From: an uncultured Caulobacterales bacterium | GTDB lineage: Bacteria > Pseudomonadota > Alphaproteobacteria > Caulobacterales > Maricaulaceae | Assembly (NCBI GenBank): GCA_947503715.1 | Contig: CANNER010000003.1 | Coordinates: 1-64,000 of the forward strand | DNA length: 64,000 bases | Reading direction: 5' to 3' | Part shown: one piece after another, positions 58,686-64,000 of the stretch | Numbering within the stretch: the first letter of the stretch is position 1 | Layout: each line of letters starts with the position of its first letter | Notes under the pieces: generated by a model | Databases searched by the model: none | Told to the model about the DNA's origin: nothing | Seen by the model: the letters and a program-made list of their open reading frames with translations, nothing else | Made by a program: the position numbers and the translations under genes

Positions 58686-59211
58686 GTGCGTTGGGCGCTA
58701 CCTAATGGCAGAATACGCAATGTGCAAGCCGTTTATCAGTTATGCGGATGCGCGAAAACTGCGACCGCCCATCTTGGGGCCGGCAGGGATCGAAAAAGAA
58801 GGGACTGTCCGCGTGGGGCCTCCAGCGATGGAGTACCAAGGGTAGGTCTTTCATCTTTGTTTTACGCAAAAGGCCATGCGCGTGAGGTCCGGGGAGAGGT
58901 CGGCGAAACCGTTACATCGTCCAAATCTCAGACTTCACCATTTCCAGGCGGCGAAGCCTTTGCGCTCTCGCATCGGGCTCACGCCAAATACAAGGCCACG
59001 CGGCAATGGTTTTTGATTGAACGGCCGGTCGAATAAACCCCAGAGTCTGCCCACTTGGAACAGCCGGTCGGCTCTCGTTCAAAAAGGTCCGGCTCAGTCC
59101 GACGTCTCACCGCCGGATGCTCAACCCCACCGTCCCCCAGACCAGCAGGTGAGCTCCTACCTGTCCCGTGTCTGAAAGAACGACTTAAACATATGCGCAT
59201 TGCGTTAAGTG
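58657..59211 (-). ncRNA. Candidate large structured RNA, copy 2
   Basis: No gene is seen between rpmF and arfB (825 bp). On the minus strand this is a diverged copy of 22.70-23.12 kb, in the same block order: 59240-59218 (TTTATAAA promoter-like), 59181-59160, 59080-59071 (GAACGAGAGC), 59009-58985, 58929-58899 (30 of 31 nt identical), 58887-58860 and 58835-58807. The ends GGGAC (59167-59163) and GTCCC (58805-58801) pair. The hairpin with loop side GAACGAGAGC is closed by AGCCGG/CCGGCT (59094-59089 with 59067-59062), quite different from the closing helix in copy 1, yet still paired. A -10-like TAGAAT precedes the proposed start, and a T-rich hairpin ends it. Length about 555 nt. The RNA class is not recognised. 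Confidence 0.55.
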
Positions 59212-59268
59212 GGGATCATTCTATTTATAAATGAGGATTGGCTACCAACCCTACCGACGACTTTCCAA

Positions 59269-59384
59269 TGTCATCCCGCACGCAACGCAGTGGAGATGCA
59301 GGACCTATCGTCAAATAACTTAAGCTAACGTTTTGTAATCGTTAGGCCCCGCATCTTCACCTTTCGGGCTTGTGCGGGGTGACA
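59269..59384. repeat. REP-like palindromic repeat doublet
   Basis: Two related short palindromic elements in inverted orientation: 59269-59306 and 59344-59384, about 37 bp apart. The second matches the element at 22494-22534 in 38 of 41 positions. The doublet lies upstream of copy 2 of the candidate RNA, as the single element does for copy 1. Nothing else is seen between 59385 and 59460. Confidence 0.8.
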
Positions 59385-59460
59385 GTGGTTTGCGGTTTCA
59401 GGAATTATTATAGTCGCAAAAATGGGGATATAGTTTCACTTAAATGCGGATTGACGTCTC

Positions 59461-59886
59461 TCACCAATCCTTGACCCGCCCCCGCAGGCTCTTAATCTCA
59501 CTTCGGCGTTTCGCCGCTTTTATCGACCGCTTCTTCGAACTCCAACTCGGCCGCGTCTTCTTGCGCGGCAGCTCCACATAAATGGCTTTCTTCAGCAATG
59601 ACTTCAGACGCCTGACCGCATCCTCCAGATTGCGGTTCTGGCTGCGATGGTTTTGCGCCTTAATCACGACGACCCCGTCCTGCGTGATGCGGGAATCACG
59701 GAAATTATTGATGCGGCGACGATAGGTTTCGGGGATATGAAAACTGTTTAAATCACAGCGTAACTGTATGGCGGAATTGGTTTTATTCACCGATTGCCCA
59801 CCCGGGCCGGACGACCGAATAGCAGATGTCTCAATCGCATAGGACGGCACAGAGAACCGCTTGTCGATATAAAGCGGGTCGTCCAT
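59461..59886 (-). CDS. arfB: Alternative ribosome-rescue factor ArfB (YaeJ)
   Basis: Codon-independent peptidyl-tRNA hydrolase that frees stalled ribosomes. The 141 residues have the release-factor GGQ motif in SSGPGGQSVNKTNS (Gly29-Gly30-Gln31) and a strongly basic C-terminal tail (KKTRPSWSSKKRSIKAAKRR) that occupies the empty mRNA channel. It has no codon-recognition domain, as expected. It begins five bases after the alaS stop on the same strand. Confidence 0.95.
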   Translation of the reverse strand: MDDPLYIDKRFSVPSYAIETSAIRSSGPGGQSVNKTNSAIQLRCDLNSFHIPETYRRRINNFRDSRITQDGVVVIKAQNHRSQNRNLEDAVRRLKSLLKKAIYVELPRKKTRPSWSSKKRSIKAAKRRSEIKSLRGRVKDW

Positions 59887-59891
59887 CCGTC

Positions 59892-62525
59892 TTAGATAGC
59901 GGCCTTGATTGCCGCGAGAGCCGCATCCGCATTTTCAGGCTGACTGCCGCCCGCCTGCGCCATGCCGGGTTTGCCGCCGCCGCGCCCGCCAACTTCCGCC
60001 GCGCCCTTATTGACGAGATCAGAGGCGGAATGGGTCGCTTGCACATCCTCAGACACGGCAACCGCCACAGCGACTTTGCCGCCATCACGCGCGACGAAAG
60101 CCACGATACCGGAGCCCAATTGGTCCATCTGTTCATTCAACATGGAGCGCAGGTCCTTGCCGGAGACCCCGTCAAGAACTCGTCCCAAGAAGCTGACACC
60201 ATTAATCTCTTCCGGTCCGGAGGCTGCGCCCCCGCCGCCAAGCGCCAGTTGTTTCTTCGCCTCGGACAAGTCTTTTTCGAGTTGTTTCCGTTCCGCCATT
60301 AGGGCTTCAATGCGGGACGGGACATCTTCGGGTTTTGTCTTGAAAATATCGGCAGCCTGACGGGTGATTCCGGCTTGGCCTTCCAGATATTGGCGCGCCG
60401 CTTCGCCCGTGACGCCTTCGACACGGCGGATACCGGCCGCAACAGCGCCTTCATTTGTGACCTTGAACAGCGCAATATCGCCCGTGCGGTCAACATGGGT
60501 TCCGCCGCAGAGTTCGACGGAATAGGGTTTGTCGCTCTCGTCCAGTGGATCGCCTAGGGAGAGCACACGGACTTCATCACCATATTTCTCACCAAATAGC
60601 GCAACCGCACCCGCTTCAATCGCGGCTTCCGGCTCCATGAGTTTTGTCTCGGCGGGCTTGTTCTGTTGAATAACGGCGTTCACCTCATCCTCGACCCGCG
60701 CGAGTTCTTCGCGGGTGATGGCGGAAGGATGGGAAATGTCGAAACGGATGCGTTCACCGTCGACCATCTGACCCTTTTGCGCGACATGTTCGCCGAGCAC
60801 GCGGCGCAGGGCTTCGTGCAGAAGATGCGCGGCGGAATGGTTGCGTTTCGTGCGTTCGCGATTATCCGCATCAACGGCCAGATGCGCTTCGTCGCCGACC
60901 TTCACTATGCCGGATAATGTGCCGATATGAGCGTGGAGATCGCCCGCGCGTTTCTGGACGTCCGCAATCTCTATGCGTGCGCCATTTTCAAAAATAGCTA
61001 CACCCTTATCGCCCGCCTGCCCGCCGGATTCGGCGTAGAACGGGGTTTCGTGTGTGAGGAAGACGACATCGCCATCCGTGGCTTCGCCGACTGCAACATC
61101 ATTCTGGATGAGGGCGACGACGCCCTGCCCGCTGGAGAGATTATCATAGCCTGTAAATTCTGTCGGGCCGCCCTCTTCGCGCAAGGCTTTGAAGAGTTCT
61201 TCGCCTGCGCCGCCCGCAAATTTCCCGCCATCGGCTTTGGACTGCTCGCGTTGTTCCGTCATGGCGACGTCGAACCCGTCTGTATCGACTTCTATGCCTT
61301 TGGCGCGGAGCGCGTCCTGCGTCAGGTCGAGGGGGAAGCCGTATGTGTCGTATAATGTGAAAGCCGTGCGGCCATCGAGTTTGTCGCCTTTGGATAGGTC
61401 GGCTGTCGCCTCCTCCAACAGTGCCGTGCCGCGGCCTAATGTGCGGCGGAAGCGGATCTCTTCCTGCTCGAACACGGATTCGATATTGGCTTGGGCGCGC
61501 CCCAGTTCGCCATAGGCTTGGCCCATCTCACTCACGAGGGTCGGGACGAGACGGTGCATGAGCGGGTCTTTCGCGCCGAGAATATGGGCATGGCGCATGG
61601 CGCGGCGCATGATGCGGCGCAGGACGTAACCGCGCCCCTCATTGGACGGCGAGACGCCATCCGCCATGAGGAAAGAGCAACTGCGAAGATGATCGGCAAT
61701 GACGCGGTGGCTGAATTTCGCCTCGCCTTCGGCTTTTACACCCGTCAGGTCCACAGACGCGCCAATGAGTGTTTTGAACAGGTCAATATCGTAATTATCG
61801 TGCTGTCCTTGAAGGATAGCCGCGATACGTTCCAGGCCCATACCCGTATCGATAGAAGGGCGCGGGAGGTCGACCTGTGTACCATCTGCTTTCCTCTCAT
61901 ATTGCATGAAGACGAGGTTCCAGATTTCAATGAAACGGTCACCATCCTCATCCGGTGAGCCCGGAGGGCCGCCCGGAATTTCAGGGCCGTGGTCAAAGAA
62001 AATTTCGGAACAGGGGCCGCAGGGACCCGTATCGCCCATGGCCCAGAAATTATCGGAGGTCGCGATGCGAATGATGCGGTCATCCGGCAAACCCGCAATC
62101 TTTTTCCAGAGGTCAAAGGCGACATCATCCGTGTGATAGACGGTGACGAGGAGTTTGTCTTTCGGCAAGCCGAAATCTTGCGTGATCAATTTCCACGCAT
62201 GTTCAATGGCTTCCGCTTTGAAATAATCACCAAAGCTGAAATTGCCGAGCATTTCGAAGAAAGTGTGATGGCGTGCCGTATAGCCAACATTATCAAGATC
62301 ATTATGCTTCCCCCCCGCCCGCACGCATTTTTGCGAGGTCGCCGCGCGCGGAAAATCGGGGGTGAGCGCACCCGTGAACCAGTCTTTATACTGAACCATA
62401 CCCGCATTCACGAAGAGCAGAGTCGGATCGTCCTTCGGCACGAGCGGAGAACTCGGCGCAACGGTATGCGCGTTATTTTCAAAGAAGCCCAAAAACTGGG
62501 ACCGGATATCATTCAACGATGTCAT
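59892..62525 (-). CDS. alaS: Alanine-tRNA ligase
   Basis: Charges tRNA-Ala and edits mischarged Ser/Gly. From the ATG at 62525 it has 877 residues: class II catalytic core ([52 protein letters not shown]), the editing domain with zinc ligands in [12 protein letters not shown] and [12 protein letters not shown], and the C-Ala domain ending with an Ala/Gly-rich region ([15 protein letters not shown]). Upstream in-frame starts (62555, 62609) would lengthen the N-terminus beyond the family norm. Located downstream of recA, as in several alphaproteobacteria. Confidence 0.98.
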   Translation of the reverse strand: MTSLNDIRSQFLGFFENNAHTVAPSSPLVPKDDPTLLFVNAGMVQYKDWFTGALTPDFPRAATSQKCVRAGGKHNDLDNVGYTARHHTFFEMLGNFSFGDYFKAEAIEHAWKLITQDFGLPKDKLLVTVYHTDDVAFDLWKKIAGLPDDRIIRIATSDNFWAMGDTGPCGPCSEIFFDHGPEIPGGPPGSPDEDGDRFIEIWNLVFMQYERKADGTQVDLPRPSIDTGMGLERIAAILQGQHDNYDIDLFKTLIGASVDLTGVKAEGEAKFSHRVIADHLRSCSFLMADGVSPSNEGRGYVLRRIMRRAMRHAHILGAKDPLMHRLVPTLVSEMGQAYGELGRAQANIESVFEQEEIRFRRTLGRGTALLEEATADLSKGDKLDGRTAFTLYDTYGFPLDLTQDALRAKGIEVDTDGFDVAMTEQREQSKADGGKFAGGAGEELFKALREEGGPTEFTGYDNLSSGQGVVALIQNDVAVGEATDGDVVFLTHETPFYAESGGQAGDKGVAIFENGARIEIADVQKRAGDLHAHIGTLSGIVKVGDEAHLAVDADNRERTKRNHSAAHLLHEALRRVLGEHVAQKGQMVDGERIRFDISHPSAITREELARVEDEVNAVIQQNKPAETKLMEPEAAIEAGAVALFGEKYGDEVRVLSLGDPLDESDKPYSVELCGGTHVDRTGDIALFKVTNEGAVAAGIRRVEGVTGEAARQYLEGQAGITRQAADIFKTKPEDVPSRIEALMAERKQLEKDLSEAKKQLALGGGGAASGPEEINGVSFLGRVLDGVSGKDLRSMLNEQMDQLGSGIVAFVARDGGKVAVAVAVSEDVQATHSASDLVNKGAAEVGGRGGGKPGMAQAGGSQPENADAALAAIKAAI

Positions 62526-62731
62526 AGGGATAAATCCATAAAGCGAGCGCTTCATATAGAAAGAGCGCCTGACAGTGCCAAGCGCTCTTTTGACTGAACT
62601 CTGTCTCAATTCTGCCAGTGTCGGGGGACGGGCAGCGGGGAAGAGACGAAACTGACCCCCGCCGGATTTCGGGAGCGGAGATCAATGGGGATGTTCAGCC
62701 GTTACTGTAAGATCCGAGGGGGCCCTGTTGA

Positions 62732-63838
62732 CTAGGCGCCCAGACCGAGTTTGGGTTCTTCGCCATTATCCTCGACCTGTTCCTGCTTGGGCATGAGAAG
62801 CTCGTCCTCGATCAGACCTTCATTCATGCGGATGCGGCGCTCGATATCATTGGCCATGTCCGGATTGGCGAGGAGAAATTTGCGAACATTCTCGCGGCCC
62901 TGGCCAATACGCTCATCACCATAGGAGTACCAAGAGCCGGACTTCTCAACGACTTCAGCTTTCACGCCGAGGTCAATCAACTCACCCGTTTTGGAAATAC
63001 CCTCACCATACATGATATCGAACTCGACCTGACGGAAAGGCGGCGCGACTTTGTTCTTCACGACTTTCACGCGGGTCTGGTTGCCAATGACTTCGTCGCG
63101 ATATTTGATCGCACCGATACGGCGGATATCGAGACGGACAGAGGCGTAGAATTTCAAGGCGTTACCGCCCGTTGTTGTCTCGGGTGAGCCGTACATAACG
63201 CCGATTTTCATCCGGATCTGGTTGATGAAGATGACCATACAACCGGATTTCGAGATCGACCCTGTCAGCTTGCGCAGGGCCTGGCTCATCAGACGCGCTT
63301 GCAAACCCGGCAGGCTATCGCCCATGTCGCCCTCAAGTTCAGCGCGCGGTGTCAAGGCGGCAACGGAGTCAATGACGAGAATATCAATTGCACCGGAGCG
63401 CACGAGCGTATCGGCGATTTCCAAAGCCTGCTCGCCCGTATCAGGCTGCGCAATGAGAAGTTCGTTCACGTCCACGCCCAGCTTGGCCGCATAGACTGGA
63501 TCAAGCGCATGTTCCGCATCGATAAAGGCCGCAACGCCGCCCGCTTTCTGACATTCCGCAATCGCGTGGAGAGTCAGTGTTGTTTTACCGGAAGATTCCG
63601 GCCCGTAAATTTCAACAACACGGCCTTTTGGCAAGCCGCCTATACCGAGCGCGATATCGAGACCGAGTGAACCGGTTGAGATCGCTTCAACATCCATTGT
63701 GGACTTATCGCCCAGTTTCATGACCGAATTCTTGCCAAAGGCGCGGTCAATTTGTGACAGAGCTGCGTCGAGTGCCGCGCTCTTATTCTTGTCTGACGCC
63801 TTTTCGACGACTTTGAGAGGTGTGCTATTTCTCGCCAT
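62732..63838 (-). CDS. recA: Recombinase RecA
   Basis: Strand-exchange protein and co-protease for LexA cleavage. The 368 residues have Walker [10 protein letters not shown] (79-87), IDAEHALDP, Walker [13 protein letters not shown], the L1 region [21 protein letters not shown], and L2 [29 protein letters not shown]. The C-terminal tail is acidic. GGAG stands eight bases before the ATG. A LexA box lies about 115 bp upstream, so the gene is under SOS control like ssb and probably uvrA in this window. Confidence 0.99.
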   Translation of the reverse strand: MARNSTPLKVVEKASDKNKSAALDAALSQIDRAFGKNSVMKLGDKSTMDVEAISTGSLGLDIALGIGGLPKGRVVEIYGPESSGKTTLTLHAIAECQKAGGVAAFIDAEHALDPVYAAKLGVDVNELLIAQPDTGEQALEIADTLVRSGAIDILVIDSVAALTPRAELEGDMGDSLPGLQARLMSQALRKLTGSISKSGCMVIFINQIRMKIGVMYGSPETTTGGNALKFYASVRLDIRRIGAIKYRDEVIGNQTRVKVVKNKVAPPFRQVEFDIMYGEGISKTGELIDLGVKAEVVEKSGSWYSYGDERIGQGRENVRKFLLANPDMANDIERRIRMNEGLIEDELLMPKQEQVEDNGEEPKLGLGA

Positions 63839-63952
63839 GAGATTAACTCCAATATGCCGCCGGAGCCCTTCGACGGTTTTAAAAGTTACGGCTGCAATCG
63901 GACTGCCGTTAAATCGTATGTTTCATATTTGTTCCGCATATTCAAGCAAAAA

Positions 63953-63967
63953 GAACAAAAAAAGAAC
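63953..63967. promoter_or_regulatory. LexA (SOS) box upstream of recA
   Basis: GAAC-AAAAAAA-GAAC, read on the recA strand as GTTC-N7-GTTC, is the alphaproteobacterial LexA operator. It lies 115 bp upstream of the recA start in a region free of genes to the window edge. It matches the spacing of the box between ssb and uvrA. Confidence 0.88.
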
Positions 63968-64000
63968 ACATGTTCAAATGTTTGTTTTCAGAGACTTACG

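Noticed and set aside
58686-59036. Open frame of about 116 codons on the plus strand within RNA copy 2
   Set aside because: It lies antisense to the conserved RNA blocks, has no ribosome-binding site, and is not shared by copy 1.

Overview
The window is chromosomal DNA of an alphaproteobacterium. The dusB-ntrB-ntrC-ntrY-ntrX-trkA-trkH-hfq-hflX order, the fused ispDF, LexA boxes of the GTTC-N7-GTTC type, the split pyruvate dehydrogenase E1 (pdhA, pdhB) and the lipoyl-domain fusion on pdhB all point there. Moderate GC, a crtI-crtY carotenoid pair, an OmpA protein with cysteine-rich linker repeats and a YadA-like adhesin suggest a marine member of the Maricaulales/Hyphomonadaceae type; that placement is inference. 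About 55 protein genes fill most of the window, with one tRNA, two SOS boxes, several terminators and a few intergenic repeats.

Layout. 1-1.9 kb: an octamer tandem repeat, an OmpA-family protein and tRNA-Lys. 1.96-7.1 kb: a minus-strand run coaD, two exported cyclophilins, ppiB, queA and tgt (queuosine synthesis). 7.2-12.4 kb: envelope genes (a small membrane protein, a lipoprotein, a penicillin-acylase-family lipoprotein, a trimeric autotransporter). 12.6-18.8 kb: gyrA, a Cu/Zn superoxide dismutase, a DUF2330 protein with an orphan RnfD/NqrB-like protein, and a DUF1428 protein. 18.9-22.4 kb: divergent ssb and uvrA around a LexA box. 22.4-23.2 kb: a gene-free region with a palindromic repeat, a 32-bp inverted repeat and copy 1 of a candidate structured RNA. 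23.2-26.5 kb: a DUF1993 protein and crtY-crtI. 26.9-30.3 kb: ccmE divergent from ccmABCD-mazG. 30.3-41.9 kb: the long hflX-hfq-trk-ntr-dusB block. 42-45.1 kb: ispDF, pncC, a COQ10/RatA-like protein and lipA. 45.2-49 kb: a LuxR-type response regulator with a membrane histidine kinase, then an acyltransferase. 49-56.7 kb: lpdA, pdhC, pdhB and pdhA with small genes interspersed. 56.8-58.6 kb: ftsB-like, eno, rpmF. 58.7-59.4 kb: copy 2 of the candidate RNA plus a palindromic repeat doublet. 59.5-64 kb: arfB, alaS, recA with its LexA box.

The most unusual content is the pair of gene-free regions at 22.7-23.1 kb (+) and 58.66-59.24 kb (-). They are diverged copies of one sequence in opposite orientation. 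They share ordered conserved blocks, a promoter-like upstream segment, hairpins whose helices differ in sequence but still pair, and an upstream copy of the same 41-nt palindromic repeat. Copy 2 ends in a T-rich hairpin. I could not match it to RNase P RNA, tmRNA, 6S RNA or SRP RNA, and it is reported as a possibly undescribed large non-coding RNA family. Other points of interest are an NtrC without the sigma-54 contact loop, a Tgt lacking two of four zinc ligands, an RnfD-like protein lacking the flavin-carrying threonine, and a probable ATT start codon in an acyltransferase gene.
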